From assembly GCA_013205085.1 (NCBI GenBank), contig JABMLH010000008.1, positions 124,001 to 188,000 on the forward strand: a stretch of 64,000 nt of DNA, in the 5' to 3' direction. The first letter of the stretch is position 1. Every line of letters begins with the position of its first letter. A program made the position numbers and the translations under genes. Of the stretch, positions 1 to 8,108 are shown piece by piece. The notes beneath the pieces were generated by a model. The model made no database searches. It worked only from the letters and a program-made list of their open reading frames with translations, and was not told where the DNA came from. The DNA comes from Microbacteriaceae bacterium VKM Ac-2854 (GTDB lineage Bacteria > Actinomycetota > Actinomycetes > Actinomycetales > Microbacteriaceae).

Positions 1-57
1 GAGGATGAGCCAGCGCGAGAGGCGGGACGGCTCGGCGCCCAGCCGCGGCGCGCTCAT
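1..57 (-). CDS. ABC transporter permease, N-terminus only (cut by window edge)
   Basis: Only the first 19 residues lie in the window. They begin MSAPRLG and end in SRWLIL, a basic patch running into a hydrophobic stretch, as at the start of a second permease of a binding-protein-dependent importer. The ATG (57-55) lies inside a 27-bp sequence that also occurs at the end of the upstream permease gene. An in-frame ATG at 126 would give a 23-residue longer product, but that extension is made of duplicated and intervening sequence and looks unlike a permease start. The position directly after a PotB-like permease suggests the PotC-like partner. Moderate confidence, because so little is visible. 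Confidence 0.5.
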   Translation of the reverse strand, partial: MSAPRLGAEPSRLSRWLIL

Positions 58-160
58 CGCTGCCACCGTTCGGTGCTGGAAAGGGCCACGGCGGCGCTCT
101 TCGCGCACGCCGGGACGAGGGAGCATGCCCGACGCGCGCTCATCGCTGCCACCGTTCGGT
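48..160. repeat. 27-bp direct repeat across a permease-permease junction
   Basis: The same 27 bases lie at 48-74 and 134-160, 86 bp apart. Read on the minus strand each copy contains the codons for TERWQR, the TGA stop and the overlapping ATGA start. The first copy met by the ribosome ends the upstream permease; the second supplies the start of the downstream permease. The 59 bp between the copies is unique. Confidence 0.85.
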
Positions 161-1033
161 TCGGCTCTGCAGCAGCGAATACCCGTACATCAGCACCACC
201 ATCACGATCACCATGCCGAGCGCGAGCGCGCCGGCCATGTTCTCGCGGCCCAGCACCGTCTCGCTGACCAGCGCGGCGCGGATCTGCAGGGGCACGATCT
301 GCGAGCCCTGGCTGATCAGCGCGGCGGCGGTCGCGTACGACGAGAAGGCGTTCGCGAAGAGCAGCAGGAGGGAGCCGAAGAACGACGGGGCGAGGATCGG
401 GAAGGCGATCCGCAGCCAGAAGGTACCGCGCGAGCCGCCGAGCACCGCATTGGCCTCGGCCCACTGCGGCTTCAGCCCTTCGAGCGCCGGCATGAAGGTG
501 ATCACCATCAGCGGCACCTGGAAGTAGATGTACGGCAGCAGCAGCCCGGGCACCTGGTAGAGCCAGACGCCGTCGGCGAAGATGTCGACGCCGATGCTCT
601 TCAGCCACAGCGTGACGATGCCCTGGATGCCGATCGAGGCGATGAAGGCGAAGGCCAGCATCACACCGCCGAACTGGGCGAGCACGCTCGAGGCCGAATC
701 GACGAACGACCGCAGCGGTCCGTCGGCCCGGGTGCCCAGCAGCGCGTAGCAGACCAGCGCTCCGACAACGGCGCCGACGACGGCCGTGACCGCGGAGACC
801 CAGAACGAGGAGACGAAGGTGCCCAGCACCGCCGGCGCGAAGAGGCCGGCGATGTTGTCGAACGTGAAGGCTCCGGCCTTCGTGAAGAACCCGGTCGCCA
901 CCGCCAGCACCGTCGGGATGGCGAGGAACAGCAGCACGTACGCCGCGAACGGGGTGAGGCCCAGGTAGGCCATCACCCCGCGCGGCCGGTGCCGAGGCTT
1001 CACAGCCCCGGCACCGGATCCGACGATCGTCAC
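140..1033 (-). CDS. ABC importer permease (PotB/CysU-like)
   Basis: Integral membrane subunit of a binding-protein-dependent importer. It has six predicted membrane segments, the first at about residues 28-48 (LGLTPFAAYVLLFLAIPTVL), and a cytoplasmic EAA-type loop near PQWAEANAVLGGS that would contact the ATPase. The family resembles spermidine/putrescine, iron and sulfate permeases. The GTG start at 1033 overlaps the stop of the binding-protein gene (GTGA), so the two are probably translationally coupled; an upstream ATG at 1051 would overlap more deeply and is less likely. The gene ends in TERWQR* at a duplicated junction with the next permease. Substrate not determinable from sequence. Confidence 0.85.
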   Translation of the reverse strand: MTIVGSGAGAVKPRHRPRGVMAYLGLTPFAAYVLLFLAIPTVLAVATGFFTKAGAFTFDNIAGLFAPAVLGTFVSSFWVSAVTAVVGAVVGALVCYALLGTRADGPLRSFVDSASSVLAQFGGVMLAFAFIASIGIQGIVTLWLKSIGVDIFADGVWLYQVPGLLLPYIYFQVPLMVITFMPALEGLKPQWAEANAVLGGSRGTFWLRIAFPILAPSFFGSLLLLFANAFSSYATAAALISQGSQIVPLQIRAALVSETVLGRENMAGALALGMVIVMVVLMYGYSLLQSRTERWQR

Positions 1034-2169
1034 TGGATCGCCGCAGCCCACTTCTCGGCGAGCAGCGCGGAGGCGGCGGTGGTCTGCGCATCCGTGAACT
1101 GCACGAGGTCCTCCGGCGCCGCGCCGACCGCGTCGAGAGCGACCTCATCGACCGTGCCGGCATCCGTCATCGCCGCGAGGCGGACGGGGTAGGCCCCGGC
1201 GGCGAGGTAGAGGTTCTGCGCGGTGTCGGAGTAGATGAACTCCTGCCACAGGCGCGCGGCCGCGGGGTGCGGGGCGTCCGCGTTCACGGCCTGGTTGTAG
1301 TAGCTGCCGACGGCGACGCCGGGGAGCACGGTGGTCTTCCACTTGCGGGTGTCGGCGTTCGTGGTCGCCGCGGCGAGGTTGTTGTAGCTCCAGTCGAAGA
1401 CGACGGGGGTCTCGCCGGAGGCGATCGTCGCGTCGGTCGGGTCGACCGGAAGGAAGTTGCCGGCGGCGTTGAGCTTCTGGAAGAAGTCGATGCCCGGCTG
1501 GATGTCGTCGGCGGAGCCGCCGCTCTGCAGAGCCGCGAGCTGTACCGCGGCCGCGGCGGCACCGGCCTGGGTCGGGTCGCCGTTGATGGCGACCTTGCCC
1601 TTGTAGTCGGCGCCGAGGAGGTCGTCCAGCGTCCTGGGCGCGTCAACCGCGTCGGGGTCGTAGCCGATCGACATCAGGCCCGTGTAGTCGTTCACCCAGA
1701 GGCCGGTGGCCTCCTTGTTCTCGGCCGGGATGTCGTCCCAGGTCTCGACCTGGTACGGAGCGAAGACATCCGTGTTCGCCAGCGCCACGGCGGGGCCGAG
1801 GTCGAAGACGTCGGGAGCGGTGTCCTGGCCGGCGAGGTTCTTCGCGGCGCTGATCTCCTCCGCGGAGGAGACATCGGGGTTGGCCGAGTTGACGGTGATG
1901 CCGTACTCGTCCTCGAAGGCCTGGATGATCTGGCCGTAGTTGGCCCAGGTGTCCGGCAGGGCGATGACGTTGAGTTCGCCCTCGGCCTTGGCCGCCTCGA
2001 CGAGGCCGTCCAACCCACCGAAGTCGGCGGCGCTGGTCGCGGCCTTCGCGTCGACGTCGGAGGCCGATCCCGAGTCGGTCGAGCCGGAGTCGCTGGAGCA
2101 GCCGGCCAAGGTCAGGGCGAGCACTGCGGAGACGGCGACGGACGCCAGTCCCATTCGCTTCGAGATCAA
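1030..2169 (-). CDS. Extracellular solute-binding lipoprotein (family 1, PotD-like)
   Basis: Lipid-anchored substrate-binding protein of the importer downstream. The N-terminus MISKRMGLAS is followed by a hydrophobic stretch and the lipobox LAGC with Cys24, then a Ser/Asp linker. The mature part carries the class I binding-protein pattern (ELNVIALPDTWANYGQII near residue 60, later PVVFDWSYNN and YYNQAVNADAPHPAAA). I chose the TTG at 2169 because GGAGGAA lies 4 nt before it and it supplies the basic n-region; the ATG at 2154 has its Shine-Dalgarno 19 nt away. It overlaps the permease start by 4 bp. Polyamine, iron or a small carboxylate are all possible ligands. Confidence 0.85.
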   Translation of the reverse strand: MISKRMGLASVAVSAVLALTLAGCSSDSGSTDSGSASDVDAKAATSAADFGGLDGLVEAAKAEGELNVIALPDTWANYGQIIQAFEDEYGITVNSANPDVSSAEEISAAKNLAGQDTAPDVFDLGPAVALANTDVFAPYQVETWDDIPAENKEATGLWVNDYTGLMSIGYDPDAVDAPRTLDDLLGADYKGKVAINGDPTQAGAAAAAVQLAALQSGGSADDIQPGIDFFQKLNAAGNFLPVDPTDATIASGETPVVFDWSYNNLAAATTNADTRKWKTTVLPGVAVGSYYNQAVNADAPHPAAARLWQEFIYSDTAQNLYLAAGAYPVRLAAMTDAGTVDEVALDAVGAAPEDLVQFTDAQTTAASALLAEKWAAAIQ

Positions 2170-2430
2170 GATTCCTCCGTTGGATGTGGGACGCGTCACC
2201 CCGCGCACGCGGGCACCCCTGACACGTCCTGAGTGATTGTCGAGACCCACACTTGCGCACCGAAGTGGTGGTTGCAATGCCATCCGGTTACGATCCGGTT
2301 TCAGCGCGGCAAACGATTTGTTGCGTATGGCGATAGCCCGCGGCGCTCAGCGCACCGTTTCTCCACCCTCAGGCGTCACAGGACCCTCGACGCATTCCGT
2401 GTCGGAGGTGCGCGCTAGCGTGTGGTTCCT

Positions 2431-3636
2431 ATGGTCGAACAGCTCTCCCCCGCACTGGCCCGACGCGTCGCCCTCGCCGCGCAAGGCTTCGGTCGCCCGC
2501 GCCCGGCGACCATCGGTACCCGCCAGCTGACGGGCATGATCGACCGGATCCGGCCGCTGCAGATCGACTCGGTCAACGTGTTCGAGCGCAGCCACTATCT
2601 GCCGCTGTTCGCCAGGCTCGGCACGTACGACAAGAACCTGCTCGACGCGATCACCTTCACGGGTCGGGGTCGCTACCTGGAGTACTGGGCACACGAGGCC
2701 GCGCTCATACGGGCCGAAGACCTGCCGCTGTTCCGCTGGCGGATGCAGCACTACCGCGACCGCAGTGCGCGACCCGGTGATTGGGCGTTGGCGAACGTGT
2801 CGATGCTGGATTGGCTGCGCGCGGAGCTCGCTGCGCACGGTCCGATGCGCGCCAGCGAGATCGAGCACGAGAGCAACGAACGCCGCGGCCCGTGGTGGGG
2901 CTGGTCGGATGTGAAGCAGGGCCTGGAGACCCTGTTCCGCTGGGGCGAGGTCGTCTCGGCCGGGCGCACCCGCTTCGAGCGCACCTACGCCCTCGCCGAG
3001 CAGGTGCTTCCCGCCGAGGTCCTGAACCACGAGCCGAGTACGGCGGATGCGCTGCGCGAGCTCGTGCGCCGCTCCGCGATCGCGCACGGCATCGGCACCC
3101 TGGGCGACCTCGGCGACTACTACCGGTTGAAGAATGCGCCGACCCTCGCGGCGATCAACGAACTGGTCGACGACGGCGAGCTGATCCCCGTCGCGGTGCG
3201 CGGCTGGGAGACCCGAGGCAAACCGGTACCGCTGTGGCTGCACCGCGACGCCCGACTCCCCCGGCGCATGGACGCGCAGGCGCTGCTCTCGCCCTTCGAC
3301 CCGGTGGTCTGGCGGCGGGAGCGCGCCGAGCGCTTCTTCGACTTCCACTACCGGATCGAGATCTACACCCCGGCGCCGCAACGGATCTACGGCTACTACG
3401 TTCTGCCCGTGTTGATCGACGACACGATCGCCGCCCGGGTGGATCTGAAGAACGACCGGCAGGCCGGTGTCCTCCGGGTGCAGGCGGCGTGGCTCGAACC
3501 GGATGCGCCGTCCGACACCGCGGAGCGGCTCGCGCAGCTGCTTCGCGACGCCGCGCTCTGGCAGGGTCTCGACTCGATCGAGGTGGTCGATCGCGGCACG
3601 CTCGCGCCCGCGCTCCGCGCCGCGATCGCCCGGTGA
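2431..3636 (+). CDS. Winged-helix DNA glycosylase, AlkX/YcaQ type
   Basis: Member of the HTH_42 (PF06224) superfamily, tandem winged-helix enzymes that remove alkylated bases and unhook interstrand crosslinks. The 401-residue length fits. The catalytic loop reads RPLQIDSVNV (Gln44-x-Asp46), the QxD form of AlkX/YcaQ rather than the QxQ form of Streptomyces AlkZ. ATG 2431 is preferred; a TAGCGT box at 2416-2421 lies 9 nt upstream and no Shine-Dalgarno is close, so the mRNA is probably leaderless or nearly so. A GTG at 2422 would add three residues. It is followed by a TetR gene 30 bp downstream that has its own -10 box. Confidence 0.8.
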   Translation: MVEQLSPALARRVALAAQGFGRPRPATIGTRQLTGMIDRIRPLQIDSVNVFERSHYLPLFARLGTYDKNLLDAITFTGRGRYLEYWAHEAALIRAEDLPLFRWRMQHYRDRSARPGDWALANVSMLDWLRAELAAHGPMRASEIEHESNERRGPWWGWSDVKQGLETLFRWGEVVSAGRTRFERTYALAEQVLPAEVLNHEPSTADALRELVRRSAIAHGIGTLGDLGDYYRLKNAPTLAAINELVDDGELIPVAVRGWETRGKPVPLWLHRDARLPRRMDAQALLSPFDPVVWRRERAERFFDFHYRIEIYTPAPQRIYGYYVLPVLIDDTIAARVDLKNDRQAGVLRVQAAWLEPDAPSDTAERLAQLLRDAALWQGLDSIEVVDRGTLAPALRAAIAR

Positions 3637-3653
3637 CCTGCCCGATCGCCCAG

Positions 3654-3659
3654 TAGCCT
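3654..3659 (+). promoter_or_regulatory. -10 box TAGCCT, leaderless start of the TetR gene
   Basis: TAGCCT lies 7 nt before the GTG at 3667, so transcription would begin at or within a base or two of the start codon. No Shine-Dalgarno is present. Confidence 0.5.
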
Positions 3660-3666
3660 GGACGCC

Positions 3667-4335
3667 GTGACGCCATCCGAGAACGCCGCCGTCGAGCCCC
3701 GAGGTTCGGTGGCCCTCGCTCTGTCGGCCCGCTGCGTCGCCCTCTTCCTCGAGCGCGGCACGACCAAGGGCACCTCGGCCGGCGAGCTGGCGCGCAATGC
3801 CGGGGTCTCCATCCGCACCTTCCACCGTTACCTCGGCACGAAGGAGTCGAGCGTGCGGCCCGTGCTGTTCGCGGCGATCGACGCGATGGCGGCGGCGTTG
3901 GACGCCCGACCCGAGGCCGAGCACCTCGACATCGCGCTCGCCGAGTCCTTTGCCACCGCCGCATCGGGCGTCTGGCTGGAGCGCACCCTTCGACTGATCC
4001 CGCTGCTGACCGAGACGCGCAAGATGCGCGCGGTCTGGGCGCAGTCGCTGAGCGACGGCGAAGTCGCGTTGACCGACCCGATCGCCCGGCGGATGGAGCT
4101 TCCCGCCGGCTCACCGCGCGCGGCGGTGTTGGCCACCGTGATCATGGCCCTGATCCGACGTGCTCTGACGGATGCGGTGGCCGAGAACGCCGACCCGGCG
4201 CCGATCTTCGCCGACTACCTCACCACGCTCAGCGCAGGCCCGCTGGCCCGACCGGCGCACCAGGAACCCCGAAGCGTTCCGAACCCCCACAAGAAACAGG
4301 GGGTTTCGCACGGATCAGGGGGTTTCACGGCCTAG
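3667..4335 (+). CDS. TetR-family transcriptional regulator
   Basis: A one-component DNA-binding regulator. The helix-turn-helix is clear at about residues 30-62 (GTSAGELARNAGVSIRTFHR then YLGTKESSV), with Phe/Tyr in the usual FHRYLGTKE position. The C-terminal ligand domain (FATAASGVWLERTLRLIPLL) is diverse and gives no ligand hint. The GTG start is set by a -10 box 7 nt upstream. The last 20 codons run through a G/C hairpin (4282-4305) that probably serves as terminator for convergent htpX, and the two stop codons overlap by 4 bp. Target genes unknown. Confidence 0.8.
   Translation: MTPSENAAVEPRGSVALALSARCVALFLERGTTKGTSAGELARNAGVSIRTFHRYLGTKESSVRPVLFAAIDAMAAALDARPEAEHLDIALAESFATAASGVWLERTLRLIPLLTETRKMRAVWAQSLSDGEVALTDPIARRMELPAGSPRAAVLATVIMALIRRALTDAVAENADPAPIFADYLTTLSAGPLARPAHQEPRSVPNPHKKQGVSHGSGGFTA
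4282..4328. terminator. Hairpin with AACCCCC/GGGGGTT arms between convergent genes
   Basis: AACCCCC (4282-4288) pairs with GGGGGTT (4299-4305) around a 10-nt loop, and a second GGGGGTTTCAC follows at 4318-4328. It sits within the last codons of the TetR gene and just past the htpX stop, suiting a minus-strand terminator. The arm resembles hairpins at 24861, 30291 and 57456. Confidence 0.55.
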
Positions 4336-5219
4336 AAGCGCGAGCCCATCGCCTCGAGGCGGGCGACCCGGTCCGCGATCGGCGGATGGGTGGCGAACAA
4401 CTTGGCGATCGCACCGGGCTTGTTCGGGTCCGCGATCCAGAGGTGCGCCATCGAGGTGTTCTGCTTGCGCATCGGCTTGCCGTACTGCTCGAGCTTGAGC
4501 AGAGCGCTGGCGAGCGCATCCGGATGCCGGGTGGTCAGCGCGCTGGTCGCATCCGCCAGGTACTCGCGCTGGCGGGAGACCGACAGCTGCACGATCGAGG
4601 CGACGATCGGTGCCAGGAGCATGGCGACCAGACCGATGACGAACACCACGGGGTTTCCGCCGCCGCTGTTGTTGTTATTGCGTCCGCCGCCGAACCATGC
4701 GAACCGCAGGAAGATGTCGGAGAGGAAGCCGACCGCGACCACCAGCCCGAACACGATCATCGACACCCTGATGTCGTAGTTGCGCACGTGGCCGATCTCG
4801 TGCGCCATCACGCCCTCCAGCTCGGAGTCGTTCATGATGTCGAGCAGCCCGGTCGTCGCGGCGACCACCGCGTGCTCCGGATCGCGCCCGGTCGCGAACG
4901 CGTTCGGCGCCGGGTCGTCGATGATGTAGACCTTGGGCATCGGCATGCCGGTGGTGATCGACAGGTTCTCCACCACACGGTAGAGCCGCGGGTTGTCCGC
5001 CTTCTGAATCTGCACGCCACCACTCAGGGCGACGGCCTGCGAGGCGGCGAAGAAGTACTGGAACACGGCGTAGCCGATCGATCCGATCACCACGATCAGC
5101 ACGATCGCGGTGTTGTTGTAGATGTACGACGCCAGCCAGCCCAGGCCGCCGATGATGACCAGGAACAACGCGATGATCAGGACGGTGTTGCGTTTGTTCT
5201 TCGCGATCGCGGAGTACAC
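4332..5219 (-). CDS. htpX: HtpX-like M48 zinc metalloprotease
   Basis: Membrane-embedded protease of envelope protein quality control. Two N-terminal membrane segments (about residues 13-30 and 36-58) precede the zinc site His140-Glu-Ile-Gly-His144, and two further segments (about 153-172 and 190-210) come before the third ligand Glu219 in SRQREYLAD. Length 295 is typical. The loop at 178-189 is Gly/Asn-rich (GGGRNNNNSGGGNP). GTG start with GAGG 6 nt upstream. It lies 15 bp downstream of a lemA-type gene, a frequent pairing of LemA with M48 proteases, and is probably cotranscribed with it. Confidence 0.92.
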   Translation of the reverse strand: MYSAIAKNKRNTVLIIALFLVIIGGLGWLASYIYNNTAIVLIVVIGSIGYAVFQYFFAASQAVALSGGVQIQKADNPRLYRVVENLSITTGMPMPKVYIIDDPAPNAFATGRDPEHAVVAATTGLLDIMNDSELEGVMAHEIGHVRNYDIRVSMIVFGLVVAVGFLSDIFLRFAWFGGGRNNNNSGGGNPVVFVIGLVAMLLAPIVASIVQLSVSRQREYLADATSALTTRHPDALASALLKLEQYGKPMRKQNTSMAHLWIADPNKPGAIAKLFATHPPIADRVARLEAMGSRF

Positions 5220-5234
5220 GAGCGACCTCGGCGG

Positions 5235-5801
5235 CTAGAACTGCACGCGGGGCGGCTCCGAGATCGCGGCGATGTCGCTGACCTCGAAGAACTCGCGCTC
5301 GGAGAAGCCGAGCCGACGCGCGAAGAGGGTGTTCGGGAACACCTTCACCTTCGTGTTCATCTCTCGAACGCCGCCGTTGTAGAACCGACGTGAGGCCTGC
5401 ACCTTGTCCTCGGTGTCGACGAGCTCGCCCTGCAGCTGGAGGAAGTTCTGACTCGCCTGCAACTGCGGATACGCCTCGGCCACGGCGAAGATCGACTTCA
5501 GGGCCTTCTGCATGTGGTCCTCAGCGACGGACGCCTCCGCAGGGCCTTGCGCGGAGAGCGTCTCGGCGCGAGCCTGCGTGACCGACTCGAACACGCCCTT
5601 CTCATGGGTCGCGTATCCCTTCACCGATTCGATGATGTTCGGGATCAGGTCGGCGCGCCGCTTGAGCTGCACGGTGATGTCGCTCCACGCCTCGTCGACA
5701 CGGACGTTGAGCGTGACGAGCGAGTTGTAGGTGGCCCAGAGGTAGATGCCGACGATGACCACGACGGCGACGACGATGACGAGCGGGACAAGCCATTCCA
5801 T
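5235..5801 (-). CDS. LemA family membrane protein
   Basis: A single membrane helix at residues 4-25 (LVPLVIVVAVVVIVGIYL) is followed by the long helical LemA domain with the conserved RRADLIPNIIESVKGYA (about 50-66) and the FFNGxVxxYN-like region, here RRFYNGGVREMN. The N-terminus is outside and the helical bundle is predicted on the inner face. The exact function of LemA is unknown, but the gene is commonly linked to M48 proteases as here (htpX 15 bp downstream). ATG 5801 is preferred: TAGAGT lies 7 nt upstream, consistent with a leaderless mRNA. A much longer in-frame extension upstream is antisense to the next gene. Confidence 0.9.
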   Translation of the reverse strand: MEWLVPLVIVVAVVVIVGIYLWATYNSLVTLNVRVDEAWSDITVQLKRRADLIPNIIESVKGYATHEKGVFESVTQARAETLSAQGPAEASVAEDHMQKALKSIFAVAEAYPQLQASQNFLQLQGELVDTEDKVQASRRFYNGGVREMNTKVKVFPNTLFARRLGFSEREFFEVSDIAAISEPPRVQF

Positions 5802-5808
5802 GGGCGCA

Positions 5809-5814
5809 ACTCTA
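5809..5814 (-). promoter_or_regulatory. -10 box TAGAGT, leaderless start of lemA-htpX
   Basis: Read on the minus strand, TAGAGT precedes the lemA ATG by 7 nt (TGCGCCC). No ribosome-binding site is present. Confidence 0.5.
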
Positions 5815-5876
5815 CTCGCGGCATCCTCAGCACCGGCCTCGGGTGCGGCACTTTCGCAGCGTGAAACAGCCCGGCC

Positions 5877-5882
5877 TATCCT
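5877..5882 (+). promoter_or_regulatory. -10 box TATCCT, leaderless start of second TetR gene
   Basis: TATCCT is 6 nt before the ATG at 5889. Divergent promoters of lemA and this gene lie within about 70 bp. Confidence 0.5.
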
Positions 5883-5888
5883 GGAACG

Positions 5889-6491
5889 ATGACTCAGGAG
5901 CCGGCCCCGCGCCGTCGCGGTCGCCCGCGGAAGGACGCCGGTTCGGACGCTCGCGGCCGGATCGAGAAGGCGGCGACCGCGGAGTTCGCGGAGCGCGGGT
6001 ACGAGGCGGCCTCCCTTCGAGCGGTCGCCCGCCGGGCGGAGGTGGATCCCGCGCTCGTGCACCACTACTTCGACGACAAGGCTGCTCTGTTCGCGGCGAC
6101 GATGAAGGTGCCGGTGCGTCCGGACCGGGTGTTGGAGGCCGCGCTGCAGGGTCCGCGCGAGGGTACCGGCGAGCGGATCGTTCGCGCGCTCGTCGAGGCG
6201 TGGGACTCCCCGGGCACCGCGGCGCTCGGCGTGCCGCTGGTGCGCACCGTGATCGGCCACAGCGCCGGCAGCCGCATGATGAAGGAGTTCATCATGCGCG
6301 AGATGGTGCGCCGCATCGCCGCGCACCTCGATTCTCCGGACGGCGAGCTGCGCGCATCCCTCGCCGCGAGCCAGCTCGTCGGCCTGATCGTGATCCGCTA
6401 CGTCGTCGCGTTCGAACCCCTGGTGGAGGCGACGCCCGACGAACTCGTCGCCCGCATCGGACCGGTGGTGCAGGAGCACCTCTACGGCTGA
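5889..6491 (+). CDS. TetR-family transcriptional regulator
   Basis: The N-terminus RRRGRPRKD is a basic tail common in this family. The HTH follows at about residues 22-66 (RIEKAATAEFAERGYEAAS, then DPALVHHYFDDKAALFAAT). The C-terminal part (residues 90-200) matches the TetR_C_17/PsrA-like class with VGLIVIRYVV near 165. Leaderless start. It is immediately followed by a 35-bp hairpin and a two-gene ABC exporter on the same strand, so it may control that exporter, as TetR proteins next to DrrAB-like pumps often do; this link is inference from position. Confidence 0.85.
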   Translation: MTQEPAPRRRGRPRKDAGSDARGRIEKAATAEFAERGYEAASLRAVARRAEVDPALVHHYFDDKAALFAATMKVPVRPDRVLEAALQGPREGTGERIVRALVEAWDSPGTAALGVPLVRTVIGHSAGSRMMKEFIMREMVRRIAAHLDSPDGELRASLAASQLVGLIVIRYVVAFEPLVEATPDELVARIGPVVQEHLYG

Positions 6492-6570
6492 GCCTGCGAG
6501 GGACCCGGGCAGCGCGCGAGGGCGCCGCGGGCCGGGGCGCCCTCGCGCGCTGCGGGGGTCCCTCGCGGGC
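6492..6570. terminator. Long 35-bp stem-loop between TetR gene and ABC exporter
   Basis: The arms 6492-6526 and 6536-6570 are reverse complements over 35 bp with three mismatches and a 9-nt loop. The stem starts right after the TetR stop (TGA 6489-6491) and ends 1 bp before the -35 hexamer TTGACG of the next gene. It is long for an intrinsic terminator and lacks a T-run, so it could also be a protein-binding or processing element. Confidence 0.7.
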
Positions 6571-6571
6571 A

Positions 6572-6600
6572 TTGACGGGGGGCGGTGTCGTGCGGATAAT
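6572..6600 (+). promoter_or_regulatory. Consensus-like promoter of ABC exporter, TTGACG-17-GATAAT
   Basis: TTGACG (6572-6577), a 17-bp spacer and GATAAT (6595-6600) form the best housekeeping-type promoter in the window. Transcription should begin near 6607, so the mRNA would start at the GTG (6608) or the ATG (6611). Confidence 0.7.
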
Positions 6601-6610
6601 TCGGCGTGTG

Positions 6611-7336
6611 ATGAATTATTCGATCGAGGCGCGCGGACTGCGCGTGCGTCGAGGACGCACCGAGGTGTTGCACGGCATCGACCTGACCGTCGAGCGCGGC
6701 GCGCTGGTCGGCCTTCTCGGCCCGAGCGGCTGCGGCAAGACCACGCTGATGCGCTCGATCGTCGGCGTGCAGAAAGTCTCCGGCGGCTCCGTCACCGTGC
6801 TCGGCCGGCCGGCGGGTGACCGAGCGTTGCGCGATCGGATCGGCTACGTCACCCAGTCGGCCAGCGTCTACGACGACCTCACCGCGGCGCAGAACCTCGA
6901 CTACTTCCGCCGCATCCTGGGCGCACCGGCGAGCGAGGTCGACCGCGTCCTCGCGGCGACCGACCTGATGAGCGTGTCGAAACGGATGGTCGGCACGCTC
7001 TCGGGCGGCCAACGCGGTCGGGTCTCGCTCGCGGCCGCCCTGATCGGGAATCCGGCGCTGCTGGTGCTCGACGAACCGACGGTGGGCCTGGACCCGGTGC
7101 TGCGGGTCGAACTGTGGGGCCTGTTCCGTCGCCTCACGGCAGCGGGCACGAGCATCCTGGTCTCCAGCCATGTGATGGACGAGGCGAACCGCTGCGACAC
7201 CATCATCGTGATGCGCGACGGCGAGGTCCTCGCGCAGGAGACGCCGGAGGGTCTGCTCACGAGCACGGGAACGGCGAACGCCGAGGACGCCTTCCTCGAA
7301 CTGGTGCGCCGCCGGCCCGAGGCGGTGGCCTCGTGA
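6611..7336 (+). CDS. ABC-2 exporter ATP-binding subunit (DrrA/CcmA-like)
   Basis: ATPase of a drug- or lipid-type exporter. Walker [12 protein letters not shown] (about 36-46), signature LSGGQRGRVSL, Walker B LLVLDEPTVGLDP and switch His in VSSHVMDEA are all intact. The 241-residue length fits single-domain subunits. ATG 6611 is used; a GTG at 6608 is an equally possible leaderless start and differs by one residue. The stop overlaps the permease start (GTGA), so the two subunits are coupled. The adjacent TetR gene suggests induction by a transported compound. Confidence 0.9.
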   Translation: MNYSIEARGLRVRRGRTEVLHGIDLTVERGALVGLLGPSGCGKTTLMRSIVGVQKVSGGSVTVLGRPAGDRALRDRIGYVTQSASVYDDLTAAQNLDYFRRILGAPASEVDRVLAATDLMSVSKRMVGTLSGGQRGRVSLAAALIGNPALLVLDEPTVGLDPVLRVELWGLFRRLTAAGTSILVSSHVMDEANRCDTIIVMRDGEVLAQETPEGLLTSTGTANAEDAFLELVRRRPEAVAS

Positions 7337-8067
7337 ATCCGCGGCGCACGCTCGCCACGGCGGCGCGGATCCTGACCCAGGTGCGGCACGACCCGCGCAC
7401 GATCGCCCTGCTGCTGTTCGTGCCGAGCCTGCTGATCGGGCTGGTGTCGTGGTTGTTCGCGGATACGCCGACCTTCCAGCAGATCGGACCGGCGATGATC
7501 GCGCTGTTCCCGTTCATCGTGATGTTCCTGGTGGCCAGCATCTCGACGCTGCGCGAGCGTCGCTCCGGCACCTTGGAGCGGTTGCTGACCCTCCCGACGG
7601 GCAAGGGCGACATCATCCTCGGCTACACGCTGGCGTTCGGTCTGCTCGCGGTTCTGCAGTCGAGCATCGCAGTGCTGTTCGCGACCGCGGTGTGCGGGCT
7701 GGAGATCGACGGATCCGTGGGGCAGTTGCTCGCCGTCGCGCTGCTGGACGCGGTGCTCGGCACCACACTCGGACTGCTGGCGAGCGCCTTCGCGCGCAGC
7801 GAGTTCCAGGTCGTGCAGTTCATGCCGGCGCTGGTCTTCCCGCAGATCCTGCTGGGCGGCATCTTCCTCCCGCGCGAACAGCTGCCGGACGGTCTGCGAC
7901 AGATCTCGGACTGGCTGCCGCTCTCGCACGCGATCGACGCGTTGAACGCGGTCGCGACCGGGTCGGAGGACGTAGCGTTCGTGGGTGGCGAGCTGCTGAT
8001 CATCGGCGCCTTCGCGCTCGGCGCGGTGGTGCTCGGCTCGCTGACGCTGCGGCGTCGGACGGCGTGA
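7333..8067 (+). CDS. ABC-2 exporter permease
   Basis: Six-helix ABC-2 type permease. It starts VNPRRTLATAARILTQVRHD, a short cytoplasmic segment before the first membrane helix, and contains the family pattern ERRSGTLERLLTLP (about residues 75-90) and the C-terminal PLSHAIDALN. Partner ATPase is encoded just upstream with a 4-bp overlap. Substrate unknown; the gene pair is of the DrrAB or NatAB kind. Confidence 0.88.
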   Translation: MNPRRTLATAARILTQVRHDPRTIALLLFVPSLLIGLVSWLFADTPTFQQIGPAMIALFPFIVMFLVASISTLRERRSGTLERLLTLPTGKGDIILGYTLAFGLLAVLQSSIAVLFATAVCGLEIDGSVGQLLAVALLDAVLGTTLGLLASAFARSEFQVVQFMPALVFPQILLGGIFLPREQLPDGLRQISDWLPLSHAIDALNAVATGSEDVAFVGGELLIIGAFALGAVVLGSLTLRRRTA

Positions 8068-8096
8068 GGGACGTCGTCTCTTCGACAAGGATTCGC

Positions 8097-8102
8097 GAGA
8101 AT
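8097..8102 (+). promoter_or_regulatory. -10 box GAGAAT, leaderless acetyltransferase gene
   Basis: GAGAAT is 6 nt upstream of the ATG at 8109. Confidence 0.4.
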
Positions 8103-8108
8103 CGAAGC

